Of a stretch of 48,169 nt of DNA, positions 33,406 to 41,668 are shown one piece after another. Location of the stretch: positions 1-48,169 of the forward strand of contig CAZFIM010000012.1 of assembly GCA_964519615.1 (NCBI GenBank), given 5' to 3'. How positions within the stretch are numbered: position 1 is the first letter of the stretch; each line of letters starts with the position of its first letter. The DNA is from CAZFIM01 sp964519615 (GTDB taxonomy: Bacteria; Chloroflexota; Dehalococcoidia; GIF9; UBA5629). The translations under genes were made by a program, and so were the position numbers. Below the pieces are notes generated by a model that was not told the DNA's origin, did not search any database, and was given only the letters and a program-made list of their open reading frames with translations.

Positions 33406-35508
33406 ATGCTCCTTAGCGAAATAGAGTCCAAACAGCTGCTGATGAAGGCTGACATTCCCGTGAGCCATGCTCTATTGGCCGTTTCAAAAAAACAGGCCGT
33501 TAGCCTCAGCCGTCAACTGGGATACCCCGTGGTACTGAAGATTTCCTCCCGGGACATTATACATAAAAGCGATTGTGGGGGAGTAAGACTTAATCTCAAC
33601 AATGCGGCGGAGGTAGGCCGTGCTTATAGTGATATCGTAAAAAGCGTCAAGCGCAAACTGCCCCGGGCGGCTATCCAGGGTGTTTCCGTTCAGAAGATGG
33701 CCGCTTGCGGCATTGAAGTAATAATCAGTATGTTCCGTGATCCCCAGTTTGGCCCTGTGCTGGTCTTTGGTTTGGGGGGGATGTGGGTGGAAATACTGAA
33801 AGATATTACCCTGGGCATTATCCCAATAAGCGAAAAAGATGCCCTCAGTATGATAGAGGAAATACGGGGCTATCCTCTCCTGCGGGGATACAGGGGGTTG
33901 CAGCCTGCCTCTATCCCGCTGCTGGAAAAAATGCTTTGTGCCATTTCACGCTTTGTGGAGCATCACCCTGAAATTAAGGAACTGGAGCTTAATCCCGTAC
34001 TGGTATATTCTGACAGCGCGCTTGCAGTGGATGCACGGATCTTTATTGAAGATCAGTTTAATCCTCTCGAGGCTGCCCTTAAATTACCACCTCCAAGCCC
34101 TGATGTATCACAGCTATTCTCTCCTGCAAGCGTAGTCATTGCAGGGGCTTCCCCGGGCAAGGAAACGTCCTTTACCGGTAGAGTCATCACTTCCTTAAAA
34201 CAAGCGGGCTTTCCTGCCATATACCCTGTTAATCCCAAGTACACCGAGGTTCAGGGTTTACCCTGTTATCCTGATCTGCAGTCCATTCCGGAAGAAGTAG
34301 ATCAGGTGATAGCCAGCATACCCGCCGCGGCGACCTTAAAATTGACGGATGATTGTGCCGTCAAAGGAGTAAAAGCCATCCAATTCTTCTCGGCAGGTTT
34401 CAGCGAATCGGGAGATAGCGCACTTGCTGAATTAGAACAACAACTGCTTTTAAAAGCCAGGGCCGGCGGTTTCCGTATAATCGGTCCCAACTGTGTGGGA
34501 ATTATTTCCACTAGAAGCCGTTTTATCACCAATCCTACTATTCCCCTTGAGCCGGGACAGATTGCTTTTGTTACCCAGAGCGGAGGTCATGCGACTTATC
34601 TGCCTTACATAGGAGCCCCCCGCGGATTAAAATTCAGTAAGATTATCAGCTACGGCAATGCGCTGGACGTTGACGAAAGTGAGTTGATAGACTATCTGGC
34701 GGATGATCCGGAGACGGGTATCATCAGCGCCTACATCGAAGGAGTAAGAGACGGTAAAAAATTTATTGACGCCGTAAGAAAAGCCTCTTTAAGAAAGCCC
34801 GTGGTTATCCTCAAAGGAGGAATCAGTCAGGCAGGACAAAGGACAGCCCGCGGGCATACAGCCAGTTTAACCAGTTCCAACGAGGTGTTCAGTGCACTCT
34901 GCCGGCAGCTGAATGTAATCAGGGTGGAAAGCATGGAGGAGCTGGCTGATATCCTCGTCCTGCTGCAATTTATCAATCAACCTTTTGCAGGTAAAGGGGC
35001 AGCGGTGATTGGCGCGGGTGGTGGCCCCAGTGTAGCGGCAGGAGATGAAATGGAAAGATACGGTCTGGAACTGCCTGAGTTAAGCGCAGCTACGATATCC
35101 AGGCTTAAGGAGTTTCTGTCCCCGGCAGGAAGCATCCTGACCAATCCCGTAGATGCCGGTGAACTTATTTCTCCCGTGTCGATATACAAGACGATAACGA
35201 CACTCTCGGAGGAAGAAAAAATTTGCATCCTTATTTACCACATGGGCTTTCACCCTTTGAGTCTATGGGGTAGCGGAAGGTTATCTGCCCGGCCGCATGT
35301 AGATGAGTTGATAGAAGCTTTCAGCAAAGCTCAGCGTAAGGTAAAAAAGCCAATAGTTCTGGTACTGAATCCGGCCGCGGACAGGACTGGAACAGATGAA
35401 TTCCTGCAGGTGCAGCAGGCTTGTGTCAAAGCCGGTCTGCCGGTAATATACTCCATGTCCGCTGCTGCCAGAGCTATCAGCCGCTTATATCATCGGACAG
35501 CAAATTAA
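33406..35508 (+). CDS. ADP-forming acyl-CoA synthetase with beta-alpha domain order
   Basis: A 700-residue homologue of the protein at 30845, but with domains swapped. The ATP-grasp beta part comes first (LLSEIESKQLLMKADIPVS through L-A-V-D-A-R-I-F, residues 1-225). The CoA-binding (V-V-I-A-G-A-S-P-G) and ligase parts follow (catalytic His in R-G-H-T-A-S-L). The C-terminal ligase half is shorter and less conserved. ATG 33406 has GAAGAGG five bases upstream; longer frames lack support. It is divergent from the first synthetase and 173 bases before a benzoate-CoA-ligase-type gene. Both enzymes can recover ATP from CoA thioesters, with different acyl groups likely. Confidence 0.88.
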   Translation: MLLSEIESKQLLMKADIPVSHALLAVSKKQAVSLSRQLGYPVVLKISSRDIIHKSDCGGVRLNLNNAAEVGRAYSDIVKSVKRKLPRAAIQGVSVQKMAACGIEVIISMFRDPQFGPVLVFGLGGMWVEILKDITLGIIPISEKDALSMIEEIRGYPLLRGYRGLQPASIPLLEKMLCAISRFVEHHPEIKELELNPVLVYSDSALAVDARIFIEDQFNPLEAALKLPPPSPDVSQLFSPASVVIAGASPGKETSFTGRVITSLKQAGFPAIYPVNPKYTEVQGLPCYPDLQSIPEEVDQVIASIPAAATLKLTDDCAVKGVKAIQFFSAGFSESGDSALAELEQQLLLKARAGGFRIIGPNCVGIISTRSRFITNPTIPLEPGQIAFVTQSGGHATYLPYIGAPRGLKFSKIISYGNALDVDESELIDYLADDPETGIISAYIEGVRDGKKFIDAVRKASLRKPVVILKGGISQAGQRTARGHTASLTSSNEVFSALCRQLNVIRVESMEELADILVLLQFINQPFAGKGAAVIGAGGGPSVAAGDEMERYGLELPELSAATISRLKEFLSPAGSILTNPVDAGELISPVSIYKTITTLSEEEKICILIYHMGFHPLSLWGSGRLSARPHVDELIEAFSKAQRKVKKPIVLVLNPAADRTGTDEFLQVQQACVKAGLPVIYSMSAAARAISRLYHRTAN

Positions 35509-35681
35509 TTACCGGCCGATCATTTCACAGCTATTAGTTGTCAACCGAAGCTGATTCCCCTGAAAGCTGACGAAGAATTTACAATTAATGGCGAAACGTA
35601 TATACTATAATATATACTATATGAGATATCTTATTTTCTTACCTTTTATATAATATTCAATTAAGCGCTTAGAGGAGAGAG

Positions 35682-37256
35682 ATGAAAAAACTGCAGTCTG
35701 ATTTTCCCATCCCTGAGACATTCAATATGACTTCTTACATTCTCGAGGATAATATCGCTCAGGGGAGAGGTAAAAAAGTCGCCATTATCCACGATGACAA
35801 ACGCTACACTTATAACGATATAGTTGCTCTTTGCAACAAAATCGGTAATGTGTTGAAGAAACACGATGTAGCAATTGAAGACAGGGTACTGCTGATTTTA
35901 CAGGACTCGCCTGAATGGGTTGCCGGTTTCTTCGGCATCATTAAAATAGGCGCGATTTCCACATGGGCTTACACGTATCTCCAGCCTAAAGGCTATGCCG
36001 ATATAATAGATCTGGTGAGACCTAAAGCCATCATCGTTGATGAAACCACCCTTGATAGCGTACGGGAAGGCATTAAACTCACCCGATTCTGTCCAACTCT
36101 GCTCATAAAAAGTAAGTCCGATATCCAGCTAGGCCCCAAAGAATTTAACCTCACCAAGCAGCTTGCAAGAGCCAGCAAGTCCCTCGAAACCGAGCCTACT
36201 TCCAAAGACGATGTTGCCATGTGGCTGTTTTCAGGCGGCACGACCGGCGTACCCAAGGCCGTACCCCACCTACACAGGGATTGCGTTATTTGCGCGGAGT
36301 CTCTGATGTATGTAACGAAGTATTCCGAAAAGGATACAATCCTTAATGTTCCTAAACTATTTTTCCATTATGCCCGCATCAACGGACTGGATGCCCCGTT
36401 AAGGGCCGGCGCTACCGTCATCCTTTTTTCTGAAAGAACGAAAGCCGAGTTGATTTTTGACCTCGTAGATAAATACAAACCCACCGTTCTGCTTAACGTA
36501 CCCACAATGATGAGAGCCATGATTCAGGTCCCCCCGGAGCAGCGGAAGAGCTTAAAATCGCTGCGCTTTATCTTCTCTTCAGGTGAAGCTCTCTCCGGTG
36601 AGCTGTACAATAGCTGGATGGAAACCTTCAACATTCCGGTAGCCGATATCCTGGGCTCTGCCGAATCTGGAGCTCCCTATCTGGGCAACAAACCGGGGAA
36701 AAAGGTACCGGGAAGCCTGGGCAAGATCCTGCCTTTCGTGGAATTGAAGTTAGTGGATAAGAAGGGCAACGAAGTACGGACGGGAAAGATAGGAACACTG
36801 CTGGTACACACCGATACCGCCGGCTTGTATTATGTTCGCCTGCATGATAAGACAAAAGAGACCTTCCTTGGCGATGACTGGGTCAACACCGGCGATCTGC
36901 TGAAAAAAGATAAGGACGGCAACTACTGGTATGTAGGCCGCGGCAATGAGATGGTTAAGGTGAGCGGTGTGTGGGTCTCTCTCCTGGAAATACAAAATTG
37001 TCTTGCCAAACATCCTAAGGTAAAAGAGTGCGTGGTTTTGGGCATTAAAGATTCGGACGGTCTGACAAAAACCAAAGCCTTTATCTCTTTGAAAACGGGT
37101 AATGCCGCCTCAAGCCAAACCGACAGTGAATTAAAAGACTACTGCAAACAAAAGTTGGCTTCCTATAAAGCACCCAGGTCCATACAGTTTATGGATGAGA
37201 TACCCAAGACTGAAGCCGGCAAGACAGATAAGAGAAAATTGGCAGCGATGGGTTAA
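35682..37256 (+). CDS. Benzoate-CoA ligase family AMP-forming acyl-CoA synthetase
   Basis: A 524-residue ANL-superfamily ligase that activates a carboxylic acid with ATP and CoA. It has the P-loop F-S-G-G-T-T-G-V-P-K-A-V, the A5-like D-I-L-G-S-A-E-S-G, the A8 hinge W-Y-V-G-R-G-N-E-M-V-K, and the A10 Lys in P-K-T-E-A-G-K-T-D-K. Overall pattern and length are nearest to benzoate/4-hydroxybenzoate-CoA ligases, though such ligases are also used for aliphatic acids. Ribosome site GAGGAGAG before ATG 35682. Together with the decarboxylases and acyl-CoA dehydrogenases it supports aromatic or cyclic acid catabolism. Confidence 0.85.
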   Translation: MKKLQSDFPIPETFNMTSYILEDNIAQGRGKKVAIIHDDKRYTYNDIVALCNKIGNVLKKHDVAIEDRVLLILQDSPEWVAGFFGIIKIGAISTWAYTYLQPKGYADIIDLVRPKAIIVDETTLDSVREGIKLTRFCPTLLIKSKSDIQLGPKEFNLTKQLARASKSLETEPTSKDDVAMWLFSGGTTGVPKAVPHLHRDCVICAESLMYVTKYSEKDTILNVPKLFFHYARINGLDAPLRAGATVILFSERTKAELIFDLVDKYKPTVLLNVPTMMRAMIQVPPEQRKSLKSLRFIFSSGEALSGELYNSWMETFNIPVADILGSAESGAPYLGNKPGKKVPGSLGKILPFVELKLVDKKGNEVRTGKIGTLLVHTDTAGLYYVRLHDKTKETFLGDDWVNTGDLLKKDKDGNYWYVGRGNEMVKVSGVWVSLLEIQNCLAKHPKVKECVVLGIKDSDGLTKTKAFISLKTGNAASSQTDSELKDYCKQKLASYKAPRSIQFMDEIPKTEAGKTDKRKLAAMG

Positions 37257-37340
37257 CGGTCGCTATATAATTATCGTAAAGAAGCTTGCTTCGGTGGTAA
37301 CTTGACCTCCTCAGACAACACCACCATTTACAGTTCCCAT

Positions 37341-37368
37341 GTGTCACCCTGAGAAATCGGGGTGACAC
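37341..37368. terminator. Hairpin between convergent ligase and ferredoxin genes
   Basis: GTGTCACCC (37341-37349) pairs fully with GGGTGACAC (37360-37368), a nine-pair stem with ten-base loop. It is 85 bases after the ligase stop and before the minus-strand ferredoxin end. No T-run follows, so it is a weak or Rho-assisted terminator. Confidence 0.55.
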
Positions 37369-37454
37369 AGCCTGATAAACACAAGGTTATCGAACATCTT
37401 GACCTCGTTTACACTTCCCCCAATTCACCAATTATGAGATTAAGCCAGACGATG

Positions 37455-37664
37455 CTACAACATTCGGATTGCTTTCAATGGACATGCTGCTATACAATCA
37501 CCGCACCCCATACAAATACCAGCGTCGGTCATAGGATAATCATACGGCTGTTCCTGAAAGAACGCTCTATGCGGACACACAGTTCCGGCAATACATAACC
37601 CGCGGCTACATTGACACGGATTACATTTCCTGAAGTCTATAGTGGGGAACGGCTTTACTATCAC
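37455..37664 (-). CDS. Small [4Fe-4S] ferredoxin-like protein
   Basis: A 69-residue protein with a regular C-terminal site C-M-G-C-G-D-C-I-A-A-C-P-L and an irregular N-terminal one, C-N-P-C-Q-C-S-R-G-L-C-I-A-G-T-V-C-P. It starts with GTG at 37664 inside the thioredoxin gene (44-base overlap). A start nearer the stop of that gene would lose the first Cys. Together with thioredoxin and the methyltransferase it forms an overlapping minus-strand operon. Electron transfer to thioredoxin-linked chemistry is possible; not proven. Confidence 0.72.
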   Translation of the reverse strand: MIVKPFPTIDFRKCNPCQCSRGLCIAGTVCPHRAFFQEQPYDYPMTDAGICMGCGDCIAACPLKAIRML

Positions 37665-38019
37665 CTTCTCTTTCTTTCCCTTTTCTGGCGGCTATTTTCA
37701 GGACTTTCTCCACGGTAGCTCTGATCACCTGCTCAGGAACCGCACCCAGTATTTCATCCACTTTCTTACCGTTTAAAAAGAAATATTGCATAGGTATGCT
37801 CATTATCTGGTATTTTGATGCCACAAGCCGGTTTTCATCTACATTAATCTTGCAAAATTTAAACCTACTTTCATATTCTTCCGCAAGCTTATCATATAGT
37901 GGAGACACCATCTGACACGGGAAACACCACGGCGCCCAAAAATCCACCTCTGTTGGTAGTTCGGACTTTACAACTTCATCATCAAAATTATTATCGGTTA
38001 TTTCGATCACTTTACTCAT
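37621..38019 (-). CDS. Thioredoxin
   Basis: A thioredoxin-fold protein of 132 residues with the active site W-C-F-P-C and the conserved cis-Pro in S-I-P-M-Q. The dipeptide F-P differs from the common G-P. A basic C-terminal tail of about 25 residues is added. ATG 38019 has GGAGGG upstream; the frame extends to 38070, but within the methyltransferase gene. It overlaps that gene by 8 bases and the ferredoxin by 44, so all three are co-expressed. Confidence 0.88.
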   Translation of the reverse strand: MSKVIEITDNNFDDEVVKSELPTEVDFWAPWCFPCQMVSPLYDKLAEEYESRFKFCKINVDENRLVASKYQIMSIPMQYFFLNGKKVDEILGAVPEQVIRATVEKVLKIAARKGKEREGDSKAVPHYRLQEM

Positions 38020-38602
38020 AACAATATTTCCCTCCGGTTGAGTGTGCCAGAGCAACTTGCAGGGAAGCACAAACCTCTTTCATATAGCCCAGTATTATTC
38101 GTGTTTCACTGCATCTTCGGTCATAGCTCAATATCTCAGGCGTCTCTTTAGCAAGGCGAAAGAACGAGCGCCTTATCTCATCCTCAATCTCAGGCTCTCT
38201 CAAATTCGGCCAGACCGATATAAAAAAAGTTGCTGAGGGCTTCATTATTCTATGAATTTCACTTAATACTATACGTCTGTTTTCTGAATCCGGAAAATAA
38301 AAGGAATGTAGTACGTCAAACATAAGAACTATATCTATAGATTCATCATAAAGGTCAATAACCCTTTCACCATGCGTCTCAATCCTCACTATATTCGTTA
38401 TCCCGGCGTGGAGAGACCTTCTCATTAGCTCATCCAATGTCTCTTTATTCTTGTCTAAGGCATAGACTCTTCCGTATTGTCCTGACAAAATAGCTGTGGG
38501 TATGGTATATGTACCATACCCACAGCCAAAATCCAGAACAGATTGACCTCTCCTGATGCCAATTTTGTGCAATAATTCAAAGCCATCTATTTCCTGATAC
38601 AC
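38012..38602 (-). CDS. Class I SAM-dependent methyltransferase
   Basis: A 196-residue Rossmann methyltransferase with motif I V-L-D-F-G-C-G-Y-G-T-Y, the acidic end of strand 2 (V-Y-A-L-D-K), and M-F-D-V-L-H-S as motif IV. It starts with GTG 38602, with GGGGAG seven bases before. The substrate is unknown. It leads the operon with thioredoxin and ferredoxin, just downstream of fur on the same strand (46 bases), and may be co-transcribed with it. Confidence 0.82.
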   Translation of the reverse strand: MYQEIDGFELLHKIGIRRGQSVLDFGCGYGTYTIPTAILSGQYGRVYALDKNKETLDELMRRSLHAGITNIVRIETHGERVIDLYDESIDIVLMFDVLHSFYFPDSENRRIVLSEIHRIMKPSATFFISVWPNLREPEIEDEIRRSFFRLAKETPEILSYDRRCSETRIILGYMKEVCASLQVALAHSTGGKYCYE

Positions 38603-38648
38603 CGCTTTGCTCCCCTATATACTCAAGGGTGACAGAATAGTGATAGAA

Positions 38649-39068
38649 TTATGTCTTTTTATCCTTACACTGGTTGCAGTAGCCCTCCAAATTGAGCTCG
38701 ATTTTAGTAATTTTAAAGCCGCTTTTTGATTTTATATCCCCTAGCAACCTTTTCATAAGAGGGCTCTCTATATCGACTATTTTGCCGCACCCTTTACAAA
38801 CAAGGTGATAGTGATCACTTTCTCTTTTAAGCTCGTATACGCAATGCATTTCTCCAAAATGTCTCTCATCGACAATACCTGTATTTTTAAATAGGGTCAG
38901 GGTTCGATAGACAGTGGCCATACTTATATTTGGATTTTTGGCAATTGCGCGGCGATAGAGCTCTTTGGCATCTATATGACCTCCCAATTCTCTAAATACA
39001 TCAAGAAGCAGTTTTCTCTGTGCGGTGCTATGCCAGTTTGGATTTATGAGATTGCGACTCATTTTCAT
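38649..39068 (-). CDS. fur: Fur family metal-dependent repressor
   Basis: A 139-residue Fur-family protein. The winged helix includes H-I-D-A-K-E-L-Y-R-R-A and M-A-T-V-Y-R-T-L-T-L-F; the metal and zinc sites include D-H-Y-H-L-V-C-K-G-C-G and Y-C-N-Q-C. It could be Fur, Zur or PerR; the boxes found nearby (TGAGAATGATTCGCA) resemble Fur sites. It is divergent from the CooC gene with a box between them, which suggests self-control and control of the metal-maturation cluster to its right. Confidence 0.88.
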   Translation of the reverse strand: MKMSRNLINPNWHSTAQRKLLLDVFRELGGHIDAKELYRRAIAKNPNISMATVYRTLTLFKNTGIVDERHFGEMHCVYELKRESDHYHLVCKGCGKIVDIESPLMKRLLGDIKSKSGFKITKIELNLEGYCNQCKDKKT

Positions 39069-39116
39069 AAGGAAATTTTATCAGGACCAGCTACCTTTGT
39101 CAATATGGATTGCCTA

Positions 39117-39159
39117 TTGACAAGACATGCAAGCAAATGTAAAATGAGAATGATTCGCA
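39117..39159 (+). promoter_or_regulatory. Promoter with overlapping Fur box before cooC cluster
   Basis: TTGACA (39117-39122), 17-base spacer, TAAAAT (39140-39145), and from 39145 to 39159 TGAGAATGATTCGCA, which matches 11 of 14 positions of the Fur 7-1-7 consensus. A dimer here would cover the start site. The same arrangement is repeated at 42374-42422. Confidence 0.75.
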
Positions 39160-39247
39160 TTTTCATCATTATTGGGCACCAGGGCGACAAGCAGTATAAA
39201 GCGCAGATAATTTCTCAATTACCCCGAATCGATAATAAGGAGAAGAT

Positions 39248-40021
39248 ATGAAAATATCGGTTTGTGGAAAAGGGGGCAGCGGTAAGAGCACGGCTGTAGC
39301 GTTGCTCTCTTGTCAGGCATTATTAAAAGGTTACCGCGTTCTTGTAGTAGATTCGGATGAGTCCAATTCCGGTCTGTACCGGATGTTTGATTTTGAAAAT
39401 CCGCCTGTTCCTCTTATGGAACTTGTTGGCGGTAAACAGAATATAAAGCAGAATATGAACGAACCTAACATCCTGCATTACTCGGAAATCTATACAAACA
39501 GCATTCCTCAGCGATATATGCTGCAAAAGAACGGATTAAGGCTAATAGCAATTGGTAAAATCATGCAATCGCTGGAGGGTTGCGCCTGTCCGATGGGTGT
39601 ACTCACCCGCGAGTTTCTAAAAAAGCTTGTACTACAGCCGGATGAGCTTGCAATTGTAGATACGGAAGCTGGCATAGAACATTTCGGCAGAGGTGTCGAG
39701 ACCAGCATAGATGCCGTGTTAATTATCGTTGAGCCGCCGCTGGAATCTTTGAACGTAGCTACCAAGATACATGAACTTGCCTCAGGAATAGGGATTAAAA
39801 ATATATGGGCGGTAATAAATAAAGTCACTACCGGACCTGTAGCTGAGAATTTGAAGAATTCACTTCATAAGAAGGACATTGAGATCATAGGAACCATTTT
39901 TCAAGACCCTGATATATACCAGTTCAGCATTGAAGGTAAAATCCCGACTCATGGTAAAGCTATGAGTTCAAGCGCTGAGATTTTAACCCGTATCGTTAAC
40001 CATATCGGTAGAAGCCCGTAG
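39248..40021 (+). CDS. cooC: CooC-type nickel-insertion ATPase
   Basis: A 257-residue MinD/SIMIBI-class ATPase with the deviant P-loop G7-K-G-G-S-G-K-S-T15 and the C112-x-C114 metal motif (G-C-A-C-P-M-G) seen in CooC, which inserts nickel into carbon monoxide dehydrogenase. The switch-like V-D-T-E-A-G-I-E-H-F-G-R-G is also typical. No CODH gene is in the window. It is first of a five-gene plus-strand run (gaps 28-52 bases) behind a Fur-box promoter. Paralogues also serve other Ni or corrinoid systems, so the client may not be CODH. Confidence 0.88.
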   Translation: MKISVCGKGGSGKSTAVALLSCQALLKGYRVLVVDSDESNSGLYRMFDFENPPVPLMELVGGKQNIKQNMNEPNILHYSEIYTNSIPQRYMLQKNGLRLIAIGKIMQSLEGCACPMGVLTREFLKKLVLQPDELAIVDTEAGIEHFGRGVETSIDAVLIIVEPPLESLNVATKIHELASGIGIKNIWAVINKVTTGPVAENLKNSLHKKDIEIIGTIFQDPDIYQFSIEGKIPTHGKAMSSSAEILTRIVNHIGRSP

Positions 40022-40065
40022 CCTGGGTAAAATCGGTTTTTTGGTAACGTGGGAAGAGGTAAAAG

Positions 40066-40266
40066 GTGCGTTTAGCAAAAGTCTACCGTAACCAATGGGA
40101 CGAGACACCTCTCATTAGGGATATGCTGCATATGAGGTTTAATTGCGGCCGTCTTGAACTGGAGACACTCTTGGGTGAAGAAAGGGTTATTATGAGCAAA
40201 GAAGTAGAAGTGGACTTCATCACATGCCGCATTACGCTGGGGGAACACCGCGAAACTGAAGAATAA
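40066..40266 (+). CDS. CooT-like small metal-binding protein, Cys2 replaced
   Basis: A 66-residue protein beginning R-L-A-K-V-Y and continuing with E-L-E-T-L-L-G-E-E-R-V, V-E-V-D-F and C-R-I-T-L. Pattern and size match CooT, a nickel-binding partner of CooC, whose start is usually M-C-x-A-K. Here the second codon is CGT (Arg) after GTG 40066, so the nickel-ligating Cys2 is missing; one other Cys is near residue 54. AGAGGT lies upstream. Its place directly behind cooC supports the family call. It may bind metal differently or have lost that role. Confidence 0.72.
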   Translation: MRLAKVYRNQWDETPLIRDMLHMRFNCGRLELETLLGEERVIMSKEVEVDFITCRITLGEHRETEE

Positions 40267-40294
40267 ACACTGAAATAATGGGGGCATATCAAGA

Positions 40295-40585
40295 ATGGTA
40301 GACTATACGGACATAGATCGCGCACGAAGGATACTTGGTCTAAAAGAATCGGCCACTACAAGCGAAATAAAAAAAGCATATCGCAACCTGGCTAAAAAAT
40401 ATCATCCGGACCATAATTACGAAAGTACCGATAAAATGATTAATAGCGTGAACTGGGCATATGCTATTCTGGAAGCCTATTGTAGAGACTATAAATACAA
40501 TTTCAGCGAGGAATCCGTTGCCAGGACGTACCCACATGCAGAATATGAACGTAAATGGCACGAGCGCTGGTATCAAAGCATTTAA
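40295..40585 (+). CDS. Stand-alone J-domain protein
   Basis: A 96-residue protein, nearly all J-domain: A-R-R-I-L-G-L-K, I-K-K-A-Y-R-N-L-A-K-K-Y-H-P-D-H with the essential HPD, and helix IV with N-W-A-Y-A-I-L-E-A-Y. No Gly/Phe or zinc-finger region follows, so it is a dedicated co-chaperone like HscB-type or type III J-proteins. In the metal-maturation operon it probably recruits DnaK to one client, perhaps an apo-metalloenzyme. Gap 28 bases from the cooT-like gene. Confidence 0.88.
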   Translation: MVDYTDIDRARRILGLKESATTSEIKKAYRNLAKKYHPDHNYESTDKMINSVNWAYAILEAYCRDYKYNFSEESVARTYPHAEYERKWHERWYQSI

Positions 40586-40620
40586 TTTTGTATCGCAAAT
40601 ACAACATGAGGAGGATCACG

Positions 40621-41616
40621 ATGGAGGAAAAGGAGGTAATTGTCGTAGGGGCGGGACCTGCCGGTTTATCAGCCGCACTATATAGCAAAATTGACGGCTG
40701 GGATACATTGGTTCTGGAAGATAATTGGGCAGGCGGGCAAGGGGCTATAGCGCATACAGTGAGCAACTATCCCGGTTTTCCGCCAGGAGACGGCGCTGTT
40801 CTTGCGCAAAATATGATATCTCAAGTTACATCCCCCCCACCTCGCGGCGTAGGAGCAGAAATAAAGTATGAAAAAGTAATTGCTATTAGTAGCAAAGAGA
40901 AGACGGTCCTCACCGATAAAGGTCGCTACCATGCCAAAGCTATCATACTGGCTACGGGCAGCCGTATGCAAAAGCTTGCTATACCCGGTGAAGATGAACT
41001 GGCAGGACAGGGTGTAACATATTATGCGCAACGCGACCTCGACAAATTTTGCGGTAAACATGTTCTCGTGATCGGTGGAGGCAATAGCACAGCTAAAAGC
41101 GCGTTGCTGGCTAAAACCGTAGCTGAAAGTGTGACGCTTATCCACCGCCGCGAATCACTCAGGACATACCCCATTATGACAAAAAGATTAAACATTGAAG
41201 GTATTACCATCATGTATAATACAGAAGCACGCGCCATCAAAGGTGGTTCACATGTTGAATCTGTTTCGGTGATAAACAATAAAACAGGGACAATAAGTGA
41301 CCTTGCTATCGATTGGGTCGTTATTTGCGCCGGTACCGAGCCTGACAACAGTCTGGCATTAAACGCAGGACTTATAATGGACGGAATATATGTCCGTGTA
41401 AATAATAAATTAATGACCAGCAGCGAGGGTATATTTGCCTGTGGAGAGATCACGGGATGTGAACGGCATCTCATCACAGCGGCGAGCGAGGGTTGCCTGG
41501 CCGGTATGGCAACCAGTGAATACCTGGCCATACAGCAAGTGAAAACAGGCCGGATGTTTGAAGGTGCAAAAAATGGCAAATATGCTGATGAGTATTTGGC
41601 AATGCTCAATTCTTGA
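40621..41616 (+). CDS. Thioredoxin-reductase-like flavoprotein lacking CxxC
   Basis: A 331-residue two-nucleotide-binding flavoprotein. The FAD motif G-A-G-P-A-G is at residues 10-15, the NADPH motif G-G-G-N-S at 152-156 with H-R-R-E-S-L-R giving NADPH preference, and the C-terminal FAD stretch I-F-A-C-G-E-I-T. Where thioredoxin reductases have C-A-T-C the sequence is Y-Y-A-Q-R-D (134-139), with a lone C144, so it cannot reduce thioredoxin by the usual route. It may be a ferredoxin/flavodoxin-NADP reductase-like protein. Choose ATG 40621 with GAGGAGG ahead. Fourth gene of the Fur-box operon. Confidence 0.85.
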   Translation: MEEKEVIVVGAGPAGLSAALYSKIDGWDTLVLEDNWAGGQGAIAHTVSNYPGFPPGDGAVLAQNMISQVTSPPPRGVGAEIKYEKVIAISSKEKTVLTDKGRYHAKAIILATGSRMQKLAIPGEDELAGQGVTYYAQRDLDKFCGKHVLVIGGGNSTAKSALLAKTVAESVTLIHRRESLRTYPIMTKRLNIEGITIMYNTEARAIKGGSHVESVSVINNKTGTISDLAIDWVVICAGTEPDNSLALNAGLIMDGIYVRVNNKLMTSSEGIFACGEITGCERHLITAASEGCLAGMATSEYLAIQQVKTGRMFEGAKNGKYADEYLAMLNS

Positions 41617-41668
41617 AAACATTCAGCGACACTTCCCTGAAACCAGGATTTTGCACAAAGGATATCAC

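Noticed and set aside
37341..37368. Hairpin as part of a tRNA
   Set aside because: No acceptor, anticodon or T-arm pairing around it; it fits an intergenic terminator-like stem.
40295..40585. Full-length DnaJ truncated by frameshift
   Set aside because: No glycine-rich or zinc-finger coding remains downstream; the next gene starts normally 35 bases later.
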